From: Hormiphora californensis
Taxonomy: Eukaryota > Ctenophora > Tentaculata > Cydippida > Pleurobrachiidae
Reading direction: 5' to 3'
DNA length: 64,000 nt
Assembly (NCBI GenBank): GCA_020137815.1
Contig: CM035361.1
Coordinates: 3,386,845 to 3,450,844 of the forward strand
The notes beneath the pieces were generated by a model, which was given only the letters and a program-made list of their open reading frames with translations, was not told the DNA's origin and made no database searches. Within the stretch, counting starts at the first letter, position 1. Every line of letters begins with the position of its first letter. The position numbers were made by a program, and so were the translations under genes. Below are positions 11,705 to 33,471 of the stretch, piece by piece.

Positions 11705-12304
11705 AGAACGGACAACGGAGGACCAAAGGACCAACAGAAATCGGAAAAGTGCATTTTGTGAAAAGTTTGACAGGTTTTAAGCGGGAATGGGACTCTCACA
11801 TGAGTAAAATGCTGACAACGCGCGCAGCTGCACTTTTATTAATTACTGCACGCCGCGCGCTCCTGAGTTGTGTGCGAGATATCGTGCACAGGGGTGGGGC
11901 ATCCCACACTCGACAAAATCAGCAGAGATAAAGATTTTCCGGAGCGTGCAGCAGATGATGTTGTTTCTGGAGATTTCTAGAAATTCCGTACTAACTTCAG
12001 GAAATTCCGTAATAACTTCTTCACGAATTTATTCCGTTCCATTTATCACACCTCCATCATGAATCAGTTTCAGCCTTTGGGATTTTGAACATTTCTGACG
12101 CGTCGAAACTTTAAATTAATTGCCAGGAGCTGATTCATGATATTTTGAACAAGAGACAACTACACATATTTCATGACTCTCTCAAAACAAAGCATATAAT
12201 ATCCAAATCTAACAGTATACTAAATAATATACAAATTCCTAAATAATCGGGTCTGGAGGGTAAAATAACACACTCTAAGGGTCACACAAAGTTGTTAAAT
12301 ATCA
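11705..12304. other. Intergenic region between the palindrome and the ALAS 3' end
   Basis: Non-coding as far as I can see. It includes a GC-rich imperfect inverted repeat near 11818-11862 (AACGCGCGCAGCTGCAC). The right part, next to 12305, is presumably the ALAS 3' untranslated region read on the minus strand. Confidence 0.45.
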
Positions 12305-22055
<9,751 letters not shown>

Positions 22056-22071
<16 letters not shown>

Positions 22072-22470
22072 GCTAGAATAGAAATGGTATCAGGGGTGTA
22101 GTAATAGGGGGGGGGGGGGGGGTGTCCTTGGCTAGGGAGGCCATGCTAGAAAAGAAATGGTATCAGGGGTGTAGTAATAGGGGGGGGGTGTCCTTGGCTA
22201 GGGAGGCCATGCTAGAATGGAAATGGTATCAGGGGTGTAGTAATAGGGGGGGGGTCGACTGGTCGAGGGTCCTTGGCTAGGGAGGCCATGCTAGAAAAGA
22301 AATGGTATCAGGGGTGCAGGTGTAGTAATAGGGGGGTCGAGGGAGGGGGGTCCTTGGCTAGGGAGGGCATGATAGGAGACGTGGTATCAGGGGTGTAGTA
22401 ATAGGGGGGGGGGGGGGGGGGTCGACTGGTCGAGGGGGGTCCTTGGCTAGGGAGGCCATGATAGGAGAAG
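22056..22470 (-). repeat. Array of the ALAS exon 1 acceptor and start codon
   Basis: Six copies (one genuine, five upstream) of a unit of about 65-85 bp. On the minus strand each has a C-rich tract, CCATTTC, a TTCTAG acceptor (changed in the last two) and CATGGCCTCCCTAGCCAAGG, the start codon and first codons of ALAS. Period varies with length of the C homopolymer. This marks an intron just before the ATG, so ALAS has an upstream untranslated exon not located here. Confidence 0.9.
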
Positions 22471-23791
22471 TGATATTGTGGTTAGCATCGTAGCATTTGC
22501 TGTTAACCGGGTTAACTATAAATTAATTGACTATGTATCTTAGTAGAGTACAAGTGGGCATGTGGGTATGCAGTATTGTTCATACGGGGGCGGTGCAACA
22601 GCACAAGGGGTATGTACTATATGTAGTGAGGAACGGGAAATAGGTGTGACACAGTCATAGCTACACCTTCTTCTCCCGAATCTTAGTTGGACCTGGACAA
22701 ATTAAAATAGTTGAGTTCTCTGGCTGCCTGAAATGAGGTTGGGTACAATGTCCTCTCTCTAAACGTAGCGCACGCAATATCGGGAAAGAAGACAACTGAG
22801 GGAGAGAGAGAGAAGGAGAAAGATGGGATATCGTACCCAAGAAACGAGGAACATGTACATCTGAGAGGAACAGAAATGAACAGCCAATATTGAGCTGAGA
22901 AAACGTGATACAAAATAAGAACGTTGGTCATGATGTATGAGTAAAATGAGGTAGCATTTAAATACTCATCCGATTCTGTGACTTATGCATGACCTACATG
23001 AAGCATACCACTTTCCTTGCAGTGAATGATCTACTAAACTTTGCAATGAGATGAAGGTGCGGCCATGATTTAAATATTCCGTAATTTTGAAAAAATACTG
23101 CAGTTTATCGGCAAACAAGAACAATGGATACGCATCCAATAAATGGATATATAATTCATGCCCCTAGAATTAGTTGAACATTCCTGTTAACATGGTTGCT
23201 GTGGAAAGTACATTGTTTGATGAGGGTAGGTTCACATCATACGGCATACCATTAAAATTATTTTCGTAGGTCCAATTTGACCCTGCATTCTTGGTCTAGT
23301 TGAATGTCTGCTTGCTAACCTCTAATTGAGTCTAGAGAGTCTACATGACAGTCCTCAATTTGACAGTTGCCAAGAGGTTAGTTACTGATTGGACTGATAC
23401 CTGAGAACCCCTAAATACCAACATATCAGAGCAGCTATCAGTTTCAGAGTCATATTTTGAGAGTGGGCGTATGTATTAGGGCAGCTACAGTTTCAGATCA
23501 CAGATGACACGTTTTGACACACACACACAGATCTGTGAGTGTGTGTATGCATGATGTGAGTGGGTGTATATAATAGTATGCATTTAGGGCAGCTACAGTT
23601 TCAGATGTGAGTGGGTGTATGCACATGGCAATGTGGCATGCTGAGAGAGTTATATTAATCCAGTTTCTCTAATAATACCATATTGTAGGGTTGTGTTCCC
23701 CCACCACTCTTAGTGTGTGATACATATGTGTTGTGTGTGTATTGTGTACATGTTGGGAGAGAAACATGATCCAGAGAATGTGTGCAACATA
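22471..23791. other. Non-coding region upstream of ALAS
   Basis: No convincing ORF. It probably contains the ALAS promoter and 5' untranslated exon(s) on the minus strand. A GA-rich run lies near 22800-22820, and a short motif GGGCAGCTACAGTTTCAGAT recurs near 23479 and 23587. Confidence 0.45.
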
Positions 23792-24211
23792 CCTGCAGTA
23801 GGGGGGGTACCAACCTATTTTTTTGTATTTTTTTGTATTTTTTTGTACGGTCCGTACAAAAAAATAACCAAAATTCCCTGCTTTTTCCGTACAAAAAATA
23901 CAAAAAAATACAAAAAAATATACTGCTGAAGGGAACTTCTTTAGGGCCCCCTATAAGTCTCTAGAGGTTTGCGGGGTCCTTATACTGGCCTGTATAGCCC
24001 TCTAGTTTCGTAGTACTCATAATCCCGGTGTCCCAGCATATTTTTTGGCCGAGAATGGCCAAAATTTATCCCCATTTTGGCCGATTTTTTCCCGTGGTCT
24101 AAGTTAGTTTGATAATAGTTCAAGATAGTGGAACTTTAATTAAATAGTCTAAAAACGGTTGAGGTTTTGAATCTAATTTTTTTTATAGTATTTTAAAAGT
24201 TTTGAAAAAAA

Positions 24212-24290
24212 ATGGTCCGGGCGAGTTTCGAACCCGGGACCTTCCACGTGTCAAGCAGATGTAATAACCACTACACCATGGAGGAGCTGA
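24212..24290 (-). repeat. tRNA-like sequence (Val-like), degenerate
   Basis: On the minus strand, TGGTGTAGTGGTTAT (A-box-like) and GGTTCGAAAC (B box) are spaced as in a tRNA, with an anticodon-type arm TCTGC-TTGACAC-GTGGA. The acceptor stem does not pair, so this is a tRNA-derived SINE head or pseudogene rather than a working tRNA. It lies about 400 bp inside the left end of element 2. Confidence 0.6.
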
Positions 24291-25534
24291 CATGACTGCG
24301 ATTTGAGAGTATATATTCTAGCGAGCACACAATTGGCCGGGGGAGAGAGGCCGATTCGGCTTTTTCAGTTTTTCGGCCTTCTTATGCCTCCTTTTTCCAG
24401 GCATGAGGGGGAATAAGTAGGCATATTCGGCCGAAAAATGAAATTTCATCAGAAAATAAAGCTTGGGCACTATCCCGACATATTTTTGCACGCTGAATCA
24501 CGTGAGCTACTTTTTAAAGTGCTCAGAGGTGAGGAAAGTGCCCTAATTGGCCATAATTGAACCTAATTGGTCAAAAATTGAAATTTCATAGAAGACACTA
24601 GTAGGCCCGTTCGCCCTACGGGCGAATTTCGGGGAAATGGTAGCTTGATTAGGGAACGCTGACATCACCTGCACCATCCGTTCCTAGCCTATCTCTCACT
24701 TTCTCCCTTCTCATGGTGTTGTACGCTCTGGGCTTCCTGACAATGTCAAGGTCCGAATTTAAGAGATCGATGTCATCGAGGTGCAGTGCTGTTCCAGAAA
24801 CTCATCACGTGAAAACTTGACCGCTATGTAGCCGATTCGGAGATTTCTATATTCGACTGGAGTAATCACCCTTGGGCGAGGTTGGGCAAAGGCTTTACCG
24901 TAAAGCTATCCTCAGTGGTTGATTGGCTCGCTTGAACACGTTGGCGTAATCTGTCATATTCTCTAGCCTGCTCTCTGACAGCAGCAGATCTTCTGGACCC
25001 ATATAACCGTTGTCGAATAGCGCTTGGGGTGGAAGAGCTAGACATCAGGATTCAGGACAGAAGTAAAAGAATGCACGTGCAGAATTGAATTCCCCCTTGG
25101 TACCCAGTTCTGCAACCGGGAGAGATCTCTCCAGGTCGCTCTAATAATTGCACGTGCAAGACTTGTACTTAGTGTAGTTGCTAGGTGATCACCGTTACAC
25201 AATTTGCTTAGTAAGTAGTATGATTGAATAGTCAAGTTTGAGCACTAACCCCACTAATTTTGGTACGCTGAGTTACGTGAGCTACTTTTTGAAATCCTCT
25301 GATGCCAATTAAGGGTGCTAATTGACATAATTGGATGTTAATTGGTAATGCTGAAGAATGTATTATGTAATGTCATTACCCACTATCCCCACACATGTGA
25401 GGCTTGTTCCCTTGTTCGTAAATCGGCACTTTTTGCATTTCCATTGCTTGCATGTCGTGTATTTAGGCATCGCTAATGCTATGAATTTCTGCACATTAGT
25501 AAGACTTGTTCTAGTTAGGAAAGGAGACTAACGA
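24291..25534. other. Interior of element 2
   Basis: No ORF with recognisable similarity. A CCGTTCGCCCTACGGGCGAA palindrome lies near 24607. Two stretches (24476-24500 and 25240-25290) repeat the theme CGCTGARTYACGTGAGCTAC. Confidence 0.4.
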
Positions 25535-25790
25535 CTAGCCGGGCACGCTGTGCGTCATCCTGAACTTACGCTCAACAAGGTCATACTCTGGGAGCCTCTC
25601 CATGGAAATTCCAGGCGAGGGCGACCAAAGCAGACCTTTGTGGATGTACTCAGGCGGGACACGGGACTCAGGGAGACCTCCGAGATAGCTACTGTTATGT
25701 CTGATCGTGACGGATGGAGAAGTGTTATTCATGGAGTTCGGAAATACCACACGTGGAATCCGCCCTAAGTCAAGTAAGTCAAGTAAGTCA
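25535..25790 (+). pseudogene. 3' end of a LINE reverse-transcriptase ORF (truncated)
   Basis: The frame reads GHAVRHPELTL, then ILWEPLHG, RGRPKQTFVDVL, DTGL and DRDGWRSVIHGVRK before a stop, the pattern seen at the C-terminus of many non-LTR retrotransposon ORF2 proteins. It is followed by AAGTCAAGT repeats as a 3' tail. The RT and endonuclease domains are missing, a 5'-truncated insertion inside element 2. Confidence 0.7.
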
Positions 25791-26064
25791 AGTTAGGAGT
25801 CGTGGGGACGGGGAATGGTAAAATAAACTAAATAAACACTCTAGAGGCCTTTAAAGGCCAATAGAAGGACCTCGAGCGCCTCTAGAGACCTGTAGAAGGC
25901 ACCAAAGAAGTTCCCGACAGCAGTAAACTTTTTTGTATTTTTTTGTATTTTTTTGTATTTTTTTGTATTTTTTTGTATTTTTTTGTACGGACCGTACAAA
26001 AAAATATTGCCTGCTTTTTCCGTACATCCGTACACAAAAATGGTTGATACCCCCCCCTGCAGTA

Positions 26065-27798
26065 GCGGCATACAACATGTGTTGTGACCTATTATAGCTG
26101 TGGTATGTGGAGTTTCAGTTTGAGTTTTATAGTGGCTCCTCTTTTCTGATTCATGTTATGGCCCCTCTTTGTGTCATGTTGTGGCCCCTCTTTGAATCGT
26201 GCTGTGTCCCTATTTGAATCTTGTGAGGGGCCCTGCGAGTAGGACCCTGAACTCTGTGTAGTTTTATAGTCTTGTTAGACCTCTACATCTGTGGGTACAA
26301 AGCCCCTAGCAATGGAAAATTATTTAATATTTTATTATGCCGAATAGTTTTCAACCTGATCACATCATATTCACACACTTGTTCCCTTCCATACCCGCAT
26401 TATTATAGCGTTTTGTTTGTTATCTGATACAGATTGCACGTTTTTGAAGAGGTCAGACCAAGATGAGCTATCTTGATGAAATGCCGTCGTCCAATAGGTA
26501 CATTGCAATAGGATCATTTTACACGTCCAACCTCCGTTAGATATACCTACAACATCGTTTAAGTATATAGCTTGCCCCCAATGGACAATGTGGATTGAGT
26601 CATCGAACCTCAAGCCGCAGTTATTTAACATGCCGGCTACTGTTATAATCCCCTCTCCTCATTCATGTTTCTCTCCAGTCTCCCTCTCTCCCTCCCCATC
26701 TCCCTTCATGTTTCTCTCTCTCCAGTCTCCCTCTCCAGTCTCCCTTCATGTTTCTCTTTGCGGTTGTATGTGGTGCACATGATAATATTTTGTGTTTTTC
26801 TTTGTCTACTGCTTCACCATGGTGGCGTACAAACACAGAACTTTGCCTTGCGGTTATATTGTGCCTCGACCCTTGCTTTCAGAATAGGTTGTTCTGAGCG
26901 CTAAAGTGTGCAAGAACGGGTCTAGCGTTGTAGTAGTAACCGGGTGTAAAAGAATAGCTTTTATAAGCTGATAGGGAGATTATGGAGCGTAGATAAAACG
27001 ATTTCAGAGTTGAGAGAGATAAGGAGGAAGAGAGAGGGAGAGAGATATAGAGGAATAAGGGTAAGGATAAATATAGAGATATATAGAGAGAGGAAAAGAT
27101 AGAGAGGGATACAGATAAAGAGAGGGGGGATAGAAAGATGAATGGACATTAGTGTTCCACTATAAGCTGTGATCTTCATTTCATGTATGCTCTAAACACA
27201 GCTTTCAGATCCACAGTTCAGCACACCTTGTAGTACTAACAGTTCAACATAGGTCTCCTCACTGCAACACAGCTTTTGATTTGACTGTAATGTTATAGTC
27301 ATCTGTCTAGAGGGATCTTCTGCTGTCTAGCCTTTGTCTAGACTCTGTCTAGACTCTGTCTAGACTCTGTCTAGACACTGTCTAGCCTCTTAGTTTTGAC
27401 TCTAACCTGACTCTAATATGACACTCCATCTTCACTAATGTTACCCCACATTATTAGACACCACAATAATATAGCTATATCTGTCAATGCTCTGACCACG
27501 GTTCTCGCTCCAATGCTGTTACAGAGCTATATCATACAGTGTTGCTGATTTAGAATGTAAATTAGAGCTATTACCACTTCTATATCTGTTCTGCACTCTG
27601 TATTCTTAAGAGACATCACTTTTGTATTTTGTAGATGTGTAGCACTTTTCTGCAGAATATCCAGTACAGTGAACACATTGTGTGTCGCCAAGACTCCAGT
27701 CGTCTGGTCGCCATGCCAACTGCATCGAATCCAAAACTAAGACATGAAACTTGTGTATTAGTTTAGCTCACATAATATCAACTGCGTGTATTTGTAGG
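26065..27798. other. Non-coding region
   Basis: No convincing gene. It holds a CT-rich run (26655-26760), a GA-rich run (27010-27130) and a short tandem repeat of TCTAGACTCTGT (about 27330-27390). Confidence 0.45.
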
Positions 27799-27800
27799 TA

Positions 27801-30194
27801 GGGTATACCGGGGTAATTTGGACGGTGGGGCAATGTGGTCACAGGACGGTGCAATGTGGACTAGTGATTTATATGGGACTTTTAAATTGTGGTGTTCAGT
27901 GTGAAATAACGAAAAATGACGACTTTAAAGTTTAACTTTATTTCGGTAAACTTAATTATAATAATTATTTAAATTATGGGTCAGAATTGCACAATATGAT
28001 ATTTTTCTATCCAGTTTCATCATCAAAATGACATTAGCTTTCGATTTAATTAGCTAATTAGCATTTTAATGAAGCGGGGCAATTCGGAAAATTTGGGGCA
28101 ATTCGGACGAAAAAATCGGGGGCAATTCGGTCATAAACCAGATTGCCGCATGGGGCAATTTGGACTAGACCAAATTGCCCCATGGGGCAAATTGGTTAAG
28201 ACAAATTGGCCTCATGGCGCCATTATACTCGTTTCTATGGAAACCATAGACAACCTACTTTCATAATTATCCTATTCAATCAATATAGATGGCTAAAACT
28301 GAGTAAATATACCAAAAAAATAGAAGAAAGGCGCATTTTACACCCAATTCTCTGCTTGCCAAGGTGACAAGTCAATCCATGGTGTGGTATTCGACAAACC
28401 AACTTAATGGGGTGCTCCAGAATATCTAGGACTGGTGCTTTGATAACCAAAAGTAGTGTTCTATCATGATAATCATCCTTATACAGCTGATAAAACTGAA
28501 TAAAGGGATAAATTACAGGCTAAATTAGAGCAATAGGCATACATTTGATAACCAAAGCCACTGATTGGCTTGCCATGGCTGGTAACTGAGGGCAGTCTGA
28601 TGTCTCATTGTGATTCACAATCATGTTTAAACAATCGATAGTCTAATAATACGGATGTATTGGGTGAATTTGGAGCAAGAAAATAGTACATTACTGCAAA
28701 TTCGCCGGTTGCTATGGTAACAAACTCAGTTGCTATAGCAACCCCAGGGAATTGCATTGAGTGGGAATCAGCCACGAACATGATTTATTAGACTGGATCC
28801 CCATAATAGAAATTTCTGGCCTTGTAAGCACCTGAAAACACAGACACCATTCCTTTGAAAAACGTAGCTTTATTTGTGACTTTTTGATCTTTGATGTCGA
28901 TTTCGAAAATGCACCCTGTTGATATAGATTTGATGAACACTTAATTTTTTTGGTTAATTAGGCTAATTACTACCTAATTAACTAATTTTGAAAAAAGGAA
29001 TAGCACGGGATACTAAGTTACTAGATGACTGAAAAGTTTGAAATCGATATCTCAAAAACTGTGGCTACAATCTAAGTTTGTCCGAATAGCCCCAACCTCG
29101 GTCTGATTTACATCGCAGATTTACAGCTGGGGCAATGTGGTGTGTCGCGGTCACGTGATTGAATGTGCGCATTGTGATTGGTGTAGAAGCCACTAGTCCA
29201 AATTGCCCCGTGTCTCGCGATCGAAATATTCCGACTTACCTTCATTACAAGGTTAATTAGCTATCTAAAAGTTGCTTCGGTGTAAATTGTTCTAGCTCTA
29301 GATAAGGTTCAGTTGCACAAATTGAGTAGCTACTAATTGATTAGTACATATTCTGCCCCAAGTTCAACCCCTCCTTTTTGTTTCTCACCTTTATGTGGTG
29401 CAAATAATATTTGGTTTTTTTTTGTTCCCAAGGTGGTTTCGTACAACTAAACTTTGCTGCTATAATTGGAAAAGGGATTTTACCGGCTCAAATAGGATGT
29501 ACTGACATTTAAAACCCAAAGCCCCCAATGGCTTGATTCCTTGTTAAAGAAGTCTTTTATGGTTAAGGGTTTAACATGATAAACATTTCATGTTTGGGTA
29601 AGGAGGAAGAAATTAGAATGGGAAATCCCCGTGAAAAAAATGTATAGACGGGAAAAGATGAGGGGATAGAAAAGATAAATGACTGGATCCCCCTAAAGGG
29701 TTATCTTCTTCCTTGTAGCAAAACCCACAGCCCTTCCCTTGAAACACCTTTGTTAACTTTTTTAACTTTAGGTTTTCCCCATGCAACCCGTTTTTGATTT
29801 TGACTTAATTTTTTGTTTTGGGCTAAATCTTTTTCTTTAAACTTTGAAAAGGTAGCCGTATAATTTCTAGAACTGAGTTTATTTGACTCAACAACCTTGC
29901 CCCCAATTTTATTGTTAACCCCCAAACCTCCCCCAAATTAATGCTATATCCGGGGCAATGTTGCCGGGTTTCCGTCAATGCTGTTAGGCATTATGGGTTG
30001 TGAAATGTAAATTCCCTTTCCCTTCAAATTTTCCACTTTATTCTTAAAAAGGATTTGTATTTGTAATTTAGACTTTTCCTGGGAAATGTTGGGGCCTTGT
30101 CCCAATTTCCCACAATTGGGCTCAACCCTTTTGAATCAAAATTAAGAAGGGCTTGAATTTTACCAAAATAACCGTCCAAATACCGGTTATACCC
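27801..30194. mobile_element. 2.4-kb element with GGGTATACCGGGG-type inverted ends
   Basis: The left end GGGTATACCGGGGTAATTTGG and the right-end complement GGGTATAACCGGTATTTGG differ by small indels and are flanked by TA. The interior repeats a GGGGCAATTTGGAC motif (28075-28200, 29130, 29200, 29955). No intact transposase; the ORFs inside are short and unrecognised. The 81-bp element at 8639-8719 has related ends. Confidence 0.65.
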
Positions 30195-30196
30195 TA

Positions 30197-33100
30197 CTAT
30201 ACAGCGTAATTGTTTTCAAAACCATCTTCAACTTTTTGACGTAAAAACGTGATTTGAGTTTAACACCGATATAACCCTTGTTGCATGTTCTAACCCTCCT
30301 TTTTTGTGATAACAATTCATAAAACTCCTAATTGTCCCTCTACAGTTCTCTCCCTACAATGCATCATGACACCACTCGGATAATTTCCCAATATATGCAC
30401 CTTCGAACTTCCGCTATCTAAACTACATCATAAACCCAGCTGCGGCGCTGCATGAGCAGCTGTTCCCCACTCCCCACTGGGGACTGGGGAGTCCCCAGGC
30501 GAACGAGAGGAAAATAGAGGGACTCCCAAGTGCATCTAACTCCCACATCTTCCACCCAACTTCCGACTCATATTTCTACATTGCTTGCATGTGTGCGTGT
30601 TTTCTATGGCTGCTCTGCACGTTATTGTCACGCCCTTTTTTTTCGCAGTGAGAAGAAAAGAGATATTATATAGTACTGTAGTTTGAACATGTCAATAGCT
30701 GCTTGATAATCATTGCTCGATCTGGTTACGATGCTTGATACTGTTGATAAAGATCATAATCGTGTCGTCATATGTTAAACCATGCATAGTGGACAGCGTG
30801 TGTTATAAGAGTGGCTAGTTTTGAAAATAGTTCGTATAGTAGTCCATATTGTTTGGTTTGGTTCGACCTCGTACTGCACCCCGGGGGGGGGGGGGGGGGG
30901 GGGGGGGGCTACTACCGTCTACCCTTGATCATCTACCGAACCTTCACAGAGCGTGGTGTGAGCCCCAAGCACGCCTGGCTATAAAGTGGTACTGTTGTTG
31001 TATCTATCGACCCTATAACTCCTGTTGCCTTGTGAATAATATCAAAATTTCGCCAACTAAGATTATTTAAAACTGATAAATACTCCAAAAATTGTTTTTC
31101 GTACGTGATGTAGTGGTATATAAGTGAAATGTAGCTACAAATTATTTGCAAACACTGCTGGCAAATGGCCCTGCGTTCTAACTTCTAATATTTAATAGCG
31201 TGTCTGAGCTCTGTAAGTTAGTGTCCGTCAGAGTTCCGTAGTTTTCGTTAAAATACTTGTTAAGTGTGAAAATACGTACATGTCGCTCACATTGTGACGC
31301 TCACATATAATTGGTTCGATCATGAAAATACCAACATACCATCTGGAAATATTTGATAGCCGTACGTTTGGTTTCTCTTTCGTGATAAATGGACTTTGAT
31401 CGTTGTGACTAAAAAATGAACTTTCTTTGTAAAACTTAATTTTGTTCAGATCTCGTTACAGATTTTAGTGAAAACATTCCCTATTTTGTGGGTGCACCTA
31501 CAGCACTACACCACCAAAATGTGTATACGTATACACCTAGGTGCAGTTGTAGATGCTGCAATAGTGTGATGTGAAGTGATACCGGAAAATGAAATATAAC
31601 TAGGGTAATAGAGAGATACGTAATTTTTGTGGTTTGTGACACCGTGCGATGATGTACCGGGGTGTGTATTACATTGACTTCGTGATATGCGGTATATAAT
31701 ACATGTAACATGTTACATAGGCAGTGCTTGCATCGTTAAATTTTGTATTGTTAAATTCTGCACATGAACCTTTTCTGTTAAATTCAAGTTTTGACCTAGT
31801 TCATTTCTGGATATGCCTGATAGATAGTGTAGTGATATCATCTCTGAGATATCTTTATCTCTCTCTTTCACTCACTCTCTCTCTCTCTCTCTCTCTTTCA
31901 CTCCATGTGTGCATGCATGATTCTCACAGATCTGACTTCATAATACACTCTGGAAGAAGAACTACAGATGAGTTATGACTCATCATCTGCTACGTGTAAT
32001 AGACACAAGGGAGGGGGTACTTGGGAAGAGTGGGAGGGAGAGTGATGTAGAAGGGGCGTGAGTTAAAGCTACTTGTCCACAAATTCAGAAAGGAATTTAA
32101 AAAGCCCGGTATCCCGAAGTATCATGCTACTGTTGTTGAAATGTTGGTGGTTTTAATATAAATTTCGTGATGAGCTGGGATGTGGCGGTGACGCGGCAGA
32201 GGGACATCATGAATTGAAACGCGTGCGTTTAACGACCGCAGTTCTCTGAGGAATTCAAAACCGCCGAATTAATTGATTCCGTCTCTTCTTGTTTTTTTCC
32301 GGAGAGGGGGAGGAATAACAATTAATTGCATCTTTGTATACTTTAATAATTGCACCTTTAATTACCGTACTGGGTGGCTACGTGGTTTTGTGGTTGTGAC
32401 GAAATTTGGGAAATTAAATTCTTGAAAAACGAGGTTAGATAACCTTTGGGGCCCATAGTTTGGGAGATCTGCGTGGGTTAATAGGTCTCTGATGTGGTGT
32501 CCCAAGCTGGTTGAACGCGGTGTGAGGAGGGGGGGGGGATCACCGGTCACGAAATTATCCCTAACTTTTCTCAGATTTCTGAGGATTAATCTGAGATTAT
32601 TCCTCGGAGATCTGATTAATAATCTCAGATAATCTCTGGTAATCTTTGAGGGGTAATCTCTGAGGGGTAAACCGTAATTTCTGAGGGGTATTTTCGTTAC
32701 CAAGCGTGAGGGGGAGGGGTGCGTAGGCCGTAGGGACTAGGGGGGGGGGGGGTGGGGGGGTTGGGGTGGTTGCGTTGGGGAAGGGGGTTGCGTGGTATCC
32801 GGGATAATTGTACGTGACAACATGCGTTGCGTGTCATGTTTTTGTGGTCTCGAGATGGGTAGTTAAATAGGAACCTGCGTCTTAATTTAAATGGCTCTTT
32901 GTGTTCTCTCTCTCTCTATCATCGCATTTTTCTCTATCCCCCCTTTCTCTCTATCTCTCTATCTCTCTTTTTTCTGCTTGGGGAGCTAGTTGGTGGTGGT
33001 ATTTCGCTGGCCAGCAAATTTAAATTATTACCACCCCTATTTTCGTTCGTTAGATAATTTACCTACATCTCTCCCTCTCTCTCCCTCTCTCTCCCTCTCT

Positions 33101-33471
33101 ATCTCTCCTTCTCTCAAACACACAGCCGCCACTACTATAATGTTCAGCTTGTAATATACCTATCACTAAATGACACTGCTAGCACACACTTACTGTACTA
33201 GATTAGTGACTTTAACTTTTGCTTTTTTGCCGACTACTACACACATGAGTTATTTAATAGTCTGCATTGCAATATGATATGTCTCGCTCTAATTATCTTG
33301 TACAGCTTTAACAGCTCCTTCTTCAATATTTAACGGGTCAAAGGATGATCTTTCTACTATTCACTTTTCACTAAATTTTAGCTGTTAAACCTTGTTTGCG
33401 TCTTGGTTTAGTTGTTGACATCTCAACAACGTTTGTATTGTTTAGTGAGGGCTCAGAGGAAAGAAGAAAAA
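30197..33471. other. Non-coding region upstream of the Ser-rich gene
   Basis: No recognisable exon. It contains a 26-nt-class G homopolymer (30883-30908), a CT microsatellite (31855-31905), a G-rich block (32525-32790) next to repeated AATCTCTGAGGGGTAA motifs (32640-32690), and CT-rich runs at 32905-32975 and 33065-33115. Confidence 0.45.

Larger units (their letters stand above)
23801..26055. mobile_element. G-run terminal-inverted-repeat element 2
   Basis: The left end GGGGGGGTACCAACC and the right end complement of GGGGGGTATCAACC are flanked by an exact 9-bp duplication CCTGCAGTA (23792-23800 and 26056-26064). Subterminal TTTTTTTGTA repeats have a 10-bp period at both ends, with GTACGGWCCGTAC at their inner edge; the inverted similarity then continues (GGGAACTTCTTT, TCTCTAGAGG). 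The interior carries a tRNA-like sequence and the 3' end of a LINE. No transposase recognised. Confidence 0.85.

Noticed and set aside
24212-24290. Functional tRNA-Val gene
   Set aside because: The A and B boxes and anticodon-type arm are present, but the acceptor stem does not pair and the T stem has a mismatch.
29701-29925. Transposase ORF in the 2.4-kb element
   Set aside because: Lysine-rich short frame with no catalytic DDE pattern visible; the element is treated as non-autonomous.
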